From: an uncultured Clostridia bacterium
GTDB taxonomy: Bacteria > Bacillota > Clostridia > Christensenellales > Aristaeellaceae
Direction: 5' to 3'
Assembly: GCA_947166385.1 (NCBI GenBank)
Contig: CAMVEB010000003.1
Location: 1-64,000, forward strand
Length of the DNA stretch: 64,000 nt
Shown here: positions 27,088 to 35,709 of the stretch, piece after piece
How positions within the stretch are numbered: the first letter of the stretch is position 1
How the letters are laid out: each line of letters starts with the position of its first letter
The notes under the pieces: generated by a model
Databases searched by the model: none
What the model was told of the DNA's origin: nothing
The model's input: only the letters and a program-made list of their open reading frames with translations
Translations under genes and position numbers: made by a program

Positions 27088-28263
27088 ATGGATTTCAGCA
27101 AACTGACCGCTTATCTGGACACTCTGGGAGAAAAATACGGTGTCCCCGGTTATGACGTCATCATCACCAAAGGCCACGAGACCGTCTTCCGTCACATGGG
27201 CGGCCACAGTGACTATGAAGGCCGCGTTCCCATGAACGGCACCGAACTCTACTATATCTATTCCGCCACGAAGGTCATCACCATGGTGGCCGCGATGCAG
27301 CTGATCCAGGCGGGGAAGCTGGGACTGGATGATCCGGTCGCCGGATACCTCCCGGAGTTTGAGCACATGCAGGTGGCCGATCACTGCGATCTGGCAAAGT
27401 GGCCGCCGGAAATCCCCACCCTGAAGGATCCGCATCATCCGGCGCGTACCCCCATCACCCTGCGCATGCTGATGACCATGACCGCCGGCTTCAACTATGA
27501 CACCGCCGGCGAGCCCATTCTGAAGCTGAAAAAGGAAACCGGCAACCAGGCGGATACCCGCCAGATGATGGGCGCCATCGCGCAGATGCCGCTGCTTTTT
27601 GACCCCGGAACGCATTATTCCTACAGCCTCAGCCACGATGTCACGGCCGCCGTGGTTGAAGCCGTTTCCGGCCTGTCCTTCGGGGATTATCTGAAAAAGA
27701 ACATCTTTGAGCCGCTGGGAGTCAACGAAATGTATTTCCATCTCCCTGCCGGCCTGCGTCCCCGTCTGATGGCGCAGTATGGCTGCTGGCCGGATCCGGA
27801 TGCGCCGAGCCCCGTGCCGCAGGAAAACAGCTACTGCCTCTCCGATCGTTATGAAAGTGGCGGAGCCGGCCTTTGCTGCACGGTGGAAGCTTACTGTGCG
27901 GTCATGGAAGCGCTGGCCAATGGCGGCGTCGGCCGTTCCGGAAAACAGATTCTGACTCCGGAGGCAATTGCCCTCCTGACCGCGAACCAGCTGAATGACG
28001 CCATGCTGGCGGAGTACCGTTCCCCCTGGCGGATGGATTATGGTTACGGCCTGGGCGTGCGGACAAAAATCGTCCAGGGAACCTCCCCGGCCCCCGTCGG
28101 GGAATTCGGCTGGGACGGTGCGGCCGGCGCCTACGGCCTGGCCGATCCCTTAAACCATATCAGCCTCTTCTATGCCCAGGAAGTTCTTGGCATGATGAAA
28201 GTCTATGAGGAAGTTCATCCCCGCCTTCGGGACCTGGCCTATGAAGCGCTCCTCTCCGAATAA
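27088..28263 (+). CDS. Beta-lactamase-related serine hydrolase
   Basis: The 391-residue protein is of the class C beta-lactamase/DD-peptidase-like esterase fold: the nucleophile motif SATK near residue 73 (Ser and Lys of SxxK), a YSYS segment near 177 in place of YxN, and a late GWDGAAG near 334 in place of the KTG box. There is no signal peptide, so a cytoplasmic esterase role is more likely than cell-wall work or drug resistance. ATG 27088 is preferred over 27079, which is only one base from AGGAG. It shares the LacI operator with the sugar operon. Confidence 0.85.
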   Translation: MDFSKLTAYLDTLGEKYGVPGYDVIITKGHETVFRHMGGHSDYEGRVPMNGTELYYIYSATKVITMVAAMQLIQAGKLGLDDPVAGYLPEFEHMQVADHCDLAKWPPEIPTLKDPHHPARTPITLRMLMTMTAGFNYDTAGEPILKLKKETGNQADTRQMMGAIAQMPLLFDPGTHYSYSLSHDVTAAVVEAVSGLSFGDYLKKNIFEPLGVNEMYFHLPAGLRPRLMAQYGCWPDPDAPSPVPQENSYCLSDRYESGGAGLCCTVEAYCAVMEALANGGVGRSGKQILTPEAIALLTANQLNDAMLAEYRSPWRMDYGYGLGVRTKIVQGTSPAPVGEFGWDGAAGAYGLADPLNHISLFYAQEVLGMMKVYEEVHPRLRDLAYEALLSE

Positions 28264-28387
28264 ATCCCTTTCTGCCTTTCTGCTGTCCGTATGATTCCGC
28301 CAGCCTCTTTTCCCGCGTCGCCTTTTGTGTTATCATAGAGCAGATTCCGGCGGGAAGCCGGACAGATTTCGAAAGGAATGAGATGGA

Positions 28388-29365
28388 ATGGATAACAAGG
28401 AAGTATACAAAAAAACGCTCTGCTTCTCGATCCGCAGACTGCTGTGGGATTTCCTGGCCCTGATCGTCTGGGGCGGCCTGGCCTATGCCGGCTTCTATAT
28501 TGCCGATAAGACCTCGGACAAGGGTCTGATCGGCCTGGCCGTCGGTGCGGTGATCGGCCTGGCGGTCCTGATTATTTTCCTGCGCTGGGTCTCTTATAAG
28601 TACAAAGCCGGCCAGATCGCCATGATGACCCAGGGCGTCACCGAGGGAACGCTGCCGGATGATGTGATGGCGGCGGGCAATCAGATCGTGAAGTCCCGCT
28701 TTGCCACGGTGGCGGCTTTCTTTGCCGTGACCGGGATCATCAAGGGCATTTTCAATCAGATCGGCCGGGGGATTTCCGCTGCCGGCCGGGCCATCGGCGG
28801 TGATTCCGGCGGCACGGTGGGCGATGTGGTCAGCGGCGTCATCCAGGTCATTGTTTCCTACCTGTGCGACTGCTGCCTGGGCTGGGTTTTCTACCGGAAG
28901 GACGTGAAGCCCGCCAGGGCAACCTGTGAAGGCGCCGTCCTGTTCTTCAAGCACGGCAAGACCTTTGCGAAGAACATGGGCCGCGTGTTCGGAATCGGCA
29001 TCGGTTCCCTGGCGGTGATCGGCGGGGCTTTCAGCGGCATCTTCTATCTGATCGCTTCCCGTTTCCCCGGGACCTTTGACACCCTGTACAACGAAATGGT
29101 GGAGTCTGCCGTGCGCAACAGCAAAACGCTTCCGGGCTGGCTGTCCAGTTCTTCCATCCTGATGATCGCCGCTGCGGTGCTGGCGGGCATTCTGGTCTGG
29201 AGCTTTATCCACTCCACCTTTATCCGTCCCTTCGTGCTGGTGGGCGTTTTGCGCAACTATATCCAGTCCGGAATGAATGATATTCCTTCCGAGGCGTCTT
29301 TTGCCGAACTGGATAAGAAATCCGCCAAGTTCAGGAAACTGCATGAGGAAGCGAAAGCAGCCTGA
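28388..29365 (+). CDS. Multi-pass membrane protein, unknown
   Basis: I do not recognise the family. The 325-residue product has about five hydrophobic helices (near residues 22-40, 46-66, 100-120, 205-230 and 262-285), a Gly-rich loop at 125-150 and a charged C-terminal tail. A CDCC cluster sits near residue 160. GAAAGGAA precedes the ATG. It stands alone, with an ABC ATPase fragment on the other strand directly behind it. A transport-related role would be a guess. Confidence 0.65.
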   Translation: MDNKEVYKKTLCFSIRRLLWDFLALIVWGGLAYAGFYIADKTSDKGLIGLAVGAVIGLAVLIIFLRWVSYKYKAGQIAMMTQGVTEGTLPDDVMAAGNQIVKSRFATVAAFFAVTGIIKGIFNQIGRGISAAGRAIGGDSGGTVGDVVSGVIQVIVSYLCDCCLGWVFYRKDVKPARATCEGAVLFFKHGKTFAKNMGRVFGIGIGSLAVIGGAFSGIFYLIASRFPGTFDTLYNEMVESAVRNSKTLPGWLSSSSILMIAAAVLAGILVWSFIHSTFIRPFVLVGVLRNYIQSGMNDIPSEASFAELDKKSAKFRKLHEEAKAA

Positions 29366-29369
29366 AACA

Positions 29370-29631
29370 ATCCATCCGCCGGCGGTTGTTCCGGCAGATA
29401 TCCGATCAGCTTTTTTGCCTGCATAGGCTCTTCGCTGATGGAGTGTCCATCCACGAGAACTTCGCTGTCTGTCGCGCCGAGGCAGCCGGTGATGATGTTC
29501 ATCGTGGTGGATTTTCCGGCGCCGTTGGGGCCGAGAAACCCGTAAATCACACCCTTCCGGATCGTAAATGTCAGATCAGATATGACGGTGTGCGTCCCAT
29601 ATCGTTTTGTCAGATGTCTGACTTCAATCAA
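29370..29631 (-). pseudogene. Truncated ABC-transporter ATPase
   Basis: The reading frame starts at a TTG (29631) with AAGGAGG upstream and gives a normal ABC ATPase N-terminus: LIEVRHLTKRYG, then Walker A GPNGAGKST near residue 37 and the Q-loop region IGYLPEQPP near 85. After that the similarity stops abruptly and the frame runs into the 3' end of the membrane-protein gene at 28388-29365. The signature LSGGQ motif, Walker B and H-loop are absent, so it cannot work as an ATPase. It looks like the remnant left by a deletion joining two loci. Confidence 0.8.
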
Positions 29632-29718
29632 AACGGATCGCCTCCTTATACTCCCGCCTATCATGTCCCGCGAACCTTAAATCAAACTAAAAAACCGGGA
29701 AATTTTCCTGCCACCGGA

Positions 29719-29747
29719 ATGACAAGCGCTTCCGGATATGATAAAAT
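29719..29747 (+). promoter_or_regulatory. Promoter of the D-2-hydroxyacid dehydrogenase gene
   Basis: ATGACA (29719-29724), 17-base spacer, TAAAAT (29742-29747), 44 bases before the start codon. A short inverted repeat CCGGAA...TTCCGG spans the -35 box and might be a regulator site. Confidence 0.65.
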
Positions 29748-29790
29748 CCGGGTATAACAGAATTCAGTAAAAACCCCGGAGGTAATCAGG

Positions 29791-30828
29791 ATGATCAAAG
29801 TAGCGTTCTATGATGCAAAGGAATATGACAGGCCCTCTTTCGAGCAGTACGGCCGTCTGCATGATATCCGGTTCCGCTTCCTGGAAACCAAGCTGAACGA
29901 GGATACGGTGGATCTGGCGAAAGGCAGCGATGCCGTCTGCGTTTTTGTGAATGATACGGTTAATGCGGCCGTGATAGACCGCCTGCACGAATATGGTGTC
30001 AGGATCATCGCGCTTCGCTCTGCCGGATACAACAATGTGGATCTCCATGCCGCTTTCGGCAAGGTCCATGTTGTTCATGTCCCGGCCTATTCACCCTACG
30101 CCGTTGCAGAGCACGCCATCGCCCTGCTCCTGACCTCTGTCCGGCGGATCCACAAGGCTTATAACCGCACCAGGGAATTCAACTTCTCCCTGAACGGACT
30201 CACAGGCTTTGATTTCCACGGCAAGACGGTCGGCGTCATCGGCACGGGCAAGATTGGCAGAATCTTCATTGATATCTGCCGGGGGTTCGGGATGAATGTC
30301 ATCGCCTATGATCTTTTCCCTGCCAAAGACAGTGGCATTGAGTATGTATTGCTGGATGAGCTCTTTGAGAGCAGCGATATCATCTCGCTCCACTGCCCGC
30401 TCACGGAGGACACGCGGCATATGATCGATGCCGCAGCGATCGGAAAGATGAAGAAGGGCGTTGTGATCGTCAATACCTCCCGGGGCGGCCTGATCGACGC
30501 GGAAGCGCTCCTGGAAGGGATCAAGGCCCGGAAAGTCGGAGCCGCCTGCCTGGATGTGTATGAGGAAGAGGCGGACATTTTCTTCGAGGACCGGTCCGGC
30601 CATATCCTGAATGACGATCTGCTCTCCCGCCTGATTTCCATGCCAAACGTCATCGTCACATCCCATCAGGCTTTCCTGACCGAGGAAGCGCTGAACAATA
30701 TTGCGGAAACAACCGTCGGCAATATCCTTTCCTTCTTTCAGAAGGATGGCATCTGCGACAATGAGCTGTGTTACCGCTGCGGCAGCATTGAGCATTGCAA
30801 AAAAGAGAGAAGGCAGCGGTGCTTCTGA
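29791..30828 (+). CDS. D-lactate / D-2-hydroxyacid dehydrogenase
   Basis: NAD-dependent reduction of a 2-oxo acid, most likely pyruvate to D-lactate. The 345-residue protein has the family layout: catalytic Arg in LRSAGYNNVD near residue 75, the Rossmann motif GTGKIGRI near 150 in VGVIGTGKIG, the signature VNTSRGGLIDAEAL near 230 and the catalytic His in TSHQAFLTEEAL near 292. The last 15 residues, Cys-rich (CYRCGS...C), extend past the usual end. GGAGGTAATCAGG precedes the ATG. It is a single gene with its own promoter, as is usual for fermentative ldhA. Confidence 0.92.
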   Translation: MIKVAFYDAKEYDRPSFEQYGRLHDIRFRFLETKLNEDTVDLAKGSDAVCVFVNDTVNAAVIDRLHEYGVRIIALRSAGYNNVDLHAAFGKVHVVHVPAYSPYAVAEHAIALLLTSVRRIHKAYNRTREFNFSLNGLTGFDFHGKTVGVIGTGKIGRIFIDICRGFGMNVIAYDLFPAKDSGIEYVLLDELFESSDIISLHCPLTEDTRHMIDAAAIGKMKKGVVIVNTSRGGLIDAEALLEGIKARKVGAACLDVYEEEADIFFEDRSGHILNDDLLSRLISMPNVIVTSHQAFLTEEALNNIAETTVGNILSFFQKDGICDNELCYRCGSIEHCKKERRQRCF

Positions 30829-30838
30829 TCATCCCTCC

Positions 30839-31045
30839 TCACATTTTCACGTACCGGTATTCGCTGATGGCGCTCTTGAACTGCGTCAGCAGCACCCCGA
30901 TCATCTTGTATTTCGGCACGCAGAATCCCCGGTCCCTGTCATATTCCCGCCCCAGCAGGTATTTCACATAGACCCCGGTGTCCAGCCTGTCCAGAAAGAT
31001 CTTTCCCGGCAGCTTTGGGATTTTGACCGGCGTATGATTGTTCAT
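30839..31045 (-). pseudogene. Transposase N-terminal fragment
   Basis: A 68-residue frame with a good GAGGAGG site before the ATG at 31045. The sequence KIPKLPGKIF, then GREYDRDRGFCVPKY..IG, resembles the opening of IS1634/IS4-like transposases common in Clostridia, where a Lys-Pro-Gly start is followed by a YxREYD-type strand. All catalytic DDE parts are missing, and no terminal repeats are visible. It is either a remnant of an insertion element or a small gene grown from one; the family match is from memory. Confidence 0.5.
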
Positions 31046-31175
31046 GTGGTTTCCTCCTCATCATCTTTTTTGGTTCAGATCATATTTACGAGTGCAAAGA
31101 TTTACGAGTGCCTTCGCGCGGCCTTCGCTGGCTCCGCCGTCTGCTGCCACTCTGTCTCCCGCTGCATATAAAGAA

Positions 31176-31222
31176 TTGTCAGGCAGATAATACCTGACAA
31201 AAGGAAAGAAACAGAGTATAAT
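31176..31222 (+). promoter_or_regulatory. Promoter with inverted-repeat operator
   Basis: CTGACA (31194-31199), 17 bases, TATAAT (31217-31222). TTGTCAGG (31176-31183) and CCTGACAA (31193-31200) form a perfect 8-bp inverted repeat with a nine-base gap, and its right arm contains the -35 box, so a bound regulator would block it. It reads into the Nif11-type frame at 31275. Confidence 0.72.
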
Positions 31223-31274
31223 CAGAAGCGGCCGGTCAAAGCACCGGGGCGAAGAACACCAGGAAGGAAATACG

Positions 31275-31531
31275 ATGTCAAAAGAATCAGCAGCAAATTT
31301 CGCATAGGCAGTCATGGAAGACAATGAGCTTCGTGAGCGCACGGCAAAGCTGCCCCCCGAGGAGCTGCTGCCGATCGCGAAGGAAATGGGCTACGACTTC
31401 ACGGAGGAAGAACTGGACATGATTACGAAGTGATCGGTCATGAGGAACGGTGGATGTTCTGGGGGTGGACCCGCGGATACGATATTCTTAAGTGTAAGCT
31501 TTGCGGACATGAAGGCGAACACAGCGTGTAA
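31275..31531 (+). pseudogene. Decayed Nif11-type leader peptide gene
   Basis: GGAAGGAAA precedes ATG 31275. The frame reads MSKESAANFA, then TAG at 31305-31307, then goes on in the same frame with AVMEDNELRERT and IAKEMGYDFTEEELDMITK to TGA at 31431. This matches the Nif11 leader-peptide pattern (MSKES start, IAKE.G.DFTEEEL). One base back, the next frame continues with WMFWGWTRGYDILKCKLCGH to TAA at 31529, a Cys-containing tail such as a core peptide or zinc ribbon. One amber stop and one frameshift therefore separate the parts. Nif11 leaders usually guide peptide-modifying enzymes; none is nearby. Confidence 0.6.
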
Positions 31532-31976
31532 TTTCATGATAGCGTGACGGTTTTTTCATCTGGAATCAGCAAACTTTTCCATCGACTGGGAACAAAATTC
31601 CCGGCCATTTTTGATTGGCCGGAAAGATTCCTTGATTCATCAGGCTGAGTATGATACATTTGCATCCGAAAGTTACTCGTAAATACGACATACTTTCGAA
31701 AGGATGAAATTGGTCGTTATTTTCCGTCCCAGCTTGCCTGCTGATTCAGCCGGATCGGCAGGTTTTTTGCTGTGCGGATGCAGCCGACAGGAATCTTTTG
31801 CTGTGTGAAGAATATAATAACCATAACTGGAAAGTGATATGGTTAAAGAAGCATGATGAAAACCCGACTGGTATCTTACAGATGCGAAAACAGAGAGACA
31901 GCTGAAGCAGTCAGGATAATCACCAGGGAAAATCCGGTTGTTCCCCTTAGCGAAGCCTGAACGAAGGGAGTTCTTT
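31532..31976 (+). other. Gap with hairpins, upstream of the hybrid kinase
   Basis: About 445 bases with no convincing gene. It holds an inverted repeat CCGGCCA / TGGCCGG at 31601-31622, a weak stem CCTGC / GCAGG followed by six T at about 31737-31769 that may end the Nif11-region transcript, and a 35-codon frame (31853-31960) ending 16 bases before the kinase start, with no good ribosome site. A TATAAT near 31812 could be the kinase promoter, but no matching -35 box is seen. Confidence 0.4.
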
Positions 31977-34433
31977 ATGAACTTGATAAATGATGAAAAA
32001 GATACGCGTAAAATAGAAGAACTGGTTGCTACGAACCGTTTGCTGACTGATTTGACAGGAGCGGGAAGCTGGACGATTAACTTTGCGCCGGACGGTTCTG
32101 TGGCTTCTGTACAATGGGGTGACGGCTTACGTAGGTTGTTTGGTTATATGGATCTGCATGATTTTCCAAATGAATTGGAGTCATTCATGCGGGGCATTCA
32201 TCCGGAAGATCGGGATACTTTTATTGGTGGCATCAGTGCCAGTATTCATGATGAAAGCATCATGAGGACAGCCGGATTTGACTGCCGATATTTTAAAAAG
32301 GACGGGTCTGTCCGGTGGTTTCGCAGCAAGGGAATGTTGAGCCGGGATTCCGAAGGAAAACTGTTGCAGTACAGAGGCGTGACGATCGATGTAACCAAGG
32401 AGAAGGAGCACGATGCTCTGTATGCCAAACTGCAGAACGAAGCTGCGTCTCTCAACACCATTCATGAAATGCTCGGGTCCGGCAAATGGACAATGGATTT
32501 TGATGAAACCGGTGCGATGGTCCGGGTAACCTGGAGCGATGAATTTCGAAGGATGATCGGATATCATGGCACAGATGACTTTCCGGATGTACTGGAATCC
32601 TGGTCCGACCTGCTGCATCCTGACGACAAAGAGCGTGTGCTGAAGGAATATAATGAAACGATCTCCGATTATACCGGGCAAAAGACCTATGATGTGGAGT
32701 ATCGTCTTCGGACAAAAAGCAGAGGGTATCGCTGGTATCGGGCCATCGGCAAACCCACGCGCCGTCCCGATGGTTCTCCGATCACCTACATCGGTGTTTT
32801 CATAGACATCACAGAACAAAAGGAAATGATGCAGGAGCTGGCGGAGCAGCGGGAATCTCTGAGCGTTGCGCTGGAAGATGCCAATCAGGCCAACAAGGCA
32901 AAGACGGCTTTCCTGTCAAATATGAGTCATGAAATCCGCACGCCGATGAATGCGATCATCGGGCTGGACCGGATTGCGCTGAATGATCCCGGTATTTCTG
33001 AAACGACACGGGAGTATCTTGAGAAAATCGGGCTGTCGGCACAGCATCTGCTCAGCATCATTAATAACATCCTTGATATGAGCCGCATTGAATCCGGCCG
33101 CATGTCCGTGAAAAATGAAGAGTTTTCCTTCGCAAAGCTGCTGGCTCAGATTAATACGATCATCAGCGGTCAGTGCAGAGATAAGGGAATCGGGTATGAA
33201 TGCCGCGTGAAAGGCACGGTCGATGATTATTATATCGGCGATGACATGAAACTGCGGCAGGTCATGATCAATATCCTTGGGAACGCAGTCAAGTTTACAC
33301 CGTCAGGCGGTACTGTCACGTTTGTTGTGGAATCAATTGCGCGATTCAATGGAAAATCCACGCTGCGTTTTATCATCAGCGATACGGGCATCGGGATGAG
33401 TCAGGAGTTTCTCCCTAAGCTGTTCGATGCATTCAGCCAGGAGGACTCATCCAGCACAAACCGCTATGGAAGCACAGGCCTGGGTATGGCCATAACCAGG
33501 AGTATCGTTGAATTGATGAGCGGAACGATCTCAGTAGAGAGCGAAAAGCATAAAGGAACGACTTTTACCGTTACGGTTACTCTGATCGACTGCGAGCAGA
33601 AAAACGCTGAAGAGGAGGAAGATCCCCTCCATCCCCATGAATTGTGTGTATTGGTAATCGATGACGACCCAATTGCCTGTGAACATGCAAAATTTATTTT
33701 GGGGCAAGTCGGTGTAAGTTGCGAAATGGCATTATCCGGAGCGGAAGGCTTACAGATGGCGAAGGTACGCCATGCCAGGCGGGAACCCTATAACTTAATT
33801 CTGGTGGACTGGCGTATGCCTGACATGGATGGTGTGGAGACGACACGCCGAATCCGGGGTGCTGTGGGAAATGAAACGCCTGTAATCATACTTACCTCAT
33901 ATAATTGGGACGAAATCGAGGAAGAAGCCAAACGGGCAGGCGTAGATACATTTGTGGCAAAACCGCTTTTTGCCGGAACAGTGCTCGATGAGTTCAGGGA
34001 GGCTTTCAAAAAGAAGAACGCGGAACTTGTTCGGGAGACAGTGGATCTTAAAGGCCGCAGAGTATTGTTGGCGGAAGACGTCGCTGTAAACGCCGAAATC
34101 ATGATCATGGTGCTTTCTATGCGGGAGATACAGGTAGACCATGCTGAAAATGGGCGTATCGCCGTGGAAAAGTTTGAGGAACACGAAGAAGGCTATTATG
34201 ATGCCATTCTGATGGATATGCGAATGCCTGAGATGGATGGATTGGAGGCAACCCGGAAAATCAGGGAAATGAAAAGACTTGACGCCAGGAAAATCCCTAT
34301 CATTGCCTTAACAGCAAACGCCTTTGATGAGGATGTTCAGCACAGCATGCAGGCCGGATTAAATGCCCATCTTTCCAAGCCTGTAGAGCCCGAAACCTTG
34401 TTTAAGACGCTGGAAGAACTGATAAAGCCCTGA
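31977..34433 (+). CDS. Hybrid sensor histidine kinase with two receiver domains
   Basis: The 818-residue soluble protein has, in order: two PAS sensor domains (about 15-135 and 150-285), a HisKA dimerisation domain with phospho-acceptor His318 in NMSHEIRTP, a HATPase domain with the N box near 430 (ILGNAVKF) and the G box DTGIGM near 480, then two receiver domains with acceptor Asp611 (LVDWRMPDMDG) and Asp747 (LMDMRMPEMDG). No membrane segments, so it senses something inside the cell. No output gene is adjacent. AAGGGAG precedes ATG 31977. The coding sequence is visibly more AT-rich than the pyr region. Confidence 0.93.
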   Translation: MNLINDEKDTRKIEELVATNRLLTDLTGAGSWTINFAPDGSVASVQWGDGLRRLFGYMDLHDFPNELESFMRGIHPEDRDTFIGGISASIHDESIMRTAGFDCRYFKKDGSVRWFRSKGMLSRDSEGKLLQYRGVTIDVTKEKEHDALYAKLQNEAASLNTIHEMLGSGKWTMDFDETGAMVRVTWSDEFRRMIGYHGTDDFPDVLESWSDLLHPDDKERVLKEYNETISDYTGQKTYDVEYRLRTKSRGYRWYRAIGKPTRRPDGSPITYIGVFIDITEQKEMMQELAEQRESLSVALEDANQANKAKTAFLSNMSHEIRTPMNAIIGLDRIALNDPGISETTREYLEKIGLSAQHLLSIINNILDMSRIESGRMSVKNEEFSFAKLLAQINTIISGQCRDKGIGYECRVKGTVDDYYIGDDMKLRQVMINILGNAVKFTPSGGTVTFVVESIARFNGKSTLRFIISDTGIGMSQEFLPKLFDAFSQEDSSSTNRYGSTGLGMAITRSIVELMSGTISVESEKHKGTTFTVTVTLIDCEQKNAEEEEDPLHPHELCVLVIDDDPIACEHAKFILGQVGVSCEMALSGAEGLQMAKVRHARREPYNLILVDWRMPDMDGVETTRRIRGAVGNETPVIILTSYNWDEIEEEAKRAGVDTFVAKPLFAGTVLDEFREAFKKKNAELVRETVDLKGRRVLLAEDVAVNAEIMIMVLSMREIQVDHAENGRIAVEKFEEHEEGYYDAILMDMRMPEMDGLEATRKIREMKRLDARKIPIIALTANAFDEDVQHSMQAGLNAHLSKPVEPETLFKTLEELIKP

Positions 34434-34589
34434 TTCAGTGGTCAAACCTCAAGAGGAGCCTTTAAAATCAACGATTACAGCCATCAGCTGCATAGAGATG
34501 GTGAGTAAGCCAGCATTTATTGAAAAAATATTACCCACTTTATTACCCTTGATCTTGGGGACACCACAGGATTATTCTCGACAGCGTTA

Positions 34590-34931
34590 ATGCTGATGCG
34601 AAAAAGGCTCTCTTTCAGTTACAAACAGTTTGAAAACGAACTTAAAGAAGGTAAATCCCGCATCGCTGTGGTCGAAAACGACAGTAATATTCTTGGATTC
34701 TGTAAGATCGGAACAGATGGAAAAACAGGGATCCTGGAATACCTTGTTATTCTGGACCAGGAAAGAGGAAAAGGTTACGGCGCGGTGCTAATGGATTGGG
34801 CAATGAACACCTTCCGAAAGCTCAAGGTCAATGAGATCGATGTCAAAGTAGTATATGGCAATGAAGCAATCCATCTTTACGAAAAATACGGTTTCAAAGA
34901 AAAGTCCATTATTATGTCCTTGCACAGATAG
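34590..34931 (+). pseudogene. GNAT acetyltransferase, N-terminus lost
   Basis: The 113-residue frame matches the C-terminal two thirds of a GNAT acetyltransferase: the strand ILEYLVILDQERGKGYG with the acetyl-CoA loop (R/Q-x-x-G-K-G-Y-G near residue 57) and the closing YEKYGFKEKS strand. The first 30-40 residues of a normal GNAT (strand 1 and helix 1) are missing and there is no clear ribosome site before ATG 34590. It is either a truncated remnant or a gene whose true start has mutated. Confidence 0.6.
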
Positions 34932-35013
34932 CCCGGAATTCATAGAATCATTGGCTTTGAATTTTCCGGTGCATTAACAGTTTTGTATTACTTGTGTGAA
35001 GGGCAAAAATGGA

Positions 35014-35043
35014 TTGACGTTGCAATATATCATGGTATATATT
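35014..35043 (+). promoter_or_regulatory. vapBC promoter and operator
   Basis: TTGACG (35014-35019) and TATATT (35038-35043) or the overlapping TATATA two bases earlier. The spacer holds an A/T-rich dyad ATATATCATGGTATATAT, a likely site for binding of the VapBC complex to repress its own operon. Confidence 0.65.
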
Positions 35044-35063
35044 ATTTGCGGAGGTGAACTCAA

Positions 35064-35294
35064 ATGTCAACAACACATGCGTTTATGACCGGAAGAAGCC
35101 AGGCTGTCCGGATTCCCAAGGAATACAGGCTTCCCGACGAAGAAATATTTGTGAATCGGGTCGGTAATACAATCACCCTGACCCCTGTCAGCAAACTGAA
35201 GGAGTCTTTTTCGGAAAGTCTGCGAATGTTTACGGATGATTTCATGGAAGATGGTCGTCCGCCTCAAATTGATGCAAAGAGGGATGAACTGTAA
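35064..35294 (+). CDS. vapB: Antitoxin VapB
   Basis: The 76-residue protein has the swapped-hairpin AbrB-like DNA-binding fold of VapB in residues 4-45: AFMTGRSQAVRIPKEYRLP, then VNRVGNTITLTP. The C-terminal charged tail would wrap around the toxin. GGAGGTGAACTCAA precedes the ATG, and the stop overlaps the toxin start by one base (TAATG), the usual coupling in these pairs. Confidence 0.92.
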   Translation: MSTTHAFMTGRSQAVRIPKEYRLPDEEIFVNRVGNTITLTPVSKLKESFSESLRMFTDDFMEDGRPPQIDAKRDEL

Positions 35295-35692
35295 TGTACA
35301 TGCTGGATACCAACATTCTGGTCCGGGCCATCCGTCATCCGGACGACCCGGTATGCAGCCGGATTTGTCATGAATACGGCGGTAATCTTTGCATCAGTTC
35401 TATTACATATGCGAAACTGGTATATGGGGCAAAACATAGCACTGATTATGAAAAGAATATTCATGCAGTCCAGGGATTATTATCCGGTATTTATATTCTT
35501 CCCTTTGATACAGCCGCCGCATATGAAGCCGGCGATGTTCTGGCTTATCTTGCAGCAATCGGAAAACCGATCAGTGACCGTGATGCGTTAATCGCAGCAC
35601 ATGCCCGTGCACTTTCCATTCCGCTGGTTACACATAACACCGGCGAATTCAGCCGGGTTCCGGGTTTGGTTCTTGAAGATTGGCTTGCTTGA
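35294..35692 (+). CDS. vapC: Toxin VapC, PIN-domain ribonuclease
   Basis: The 132-residue PIN-domain protein has the opening MLDTNILV with the first metal-binding Asp5, and the later acidic cluster SDRDALIAAHA near residue 97 plus THNTGEFSRVPGL near 118. The second acidic residue of the active site, normally Glu in the SS.T.AEL..G motif, is Lys41 here (codon AAA at 35414-35416, one base from GAA). The toxin may therefore be weakened or dead. Translation is coupled to vapB. Confidence 0.9.
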   Translation: MYMLDTNILVRAIRHPDDPVCSRICHEYGGNLCISSITYAKLVYGAKHSTDYEKNIHAVQGLLSGIYILPFDTAAAYEAGDVLAYLAAIGKPISDRDALIAAHARALSIPLVTHNTGEFSRVPGLVLEDWLA

Positions 35693-35709
35693 GTACCTTG
35701 CCAGAAAGT

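Noticed and set aside
31853..31960. 35-codon frame directly before the hybrid kinase
   Set aside because: No convincing ribosome site, no resemblance to known leader peptides.
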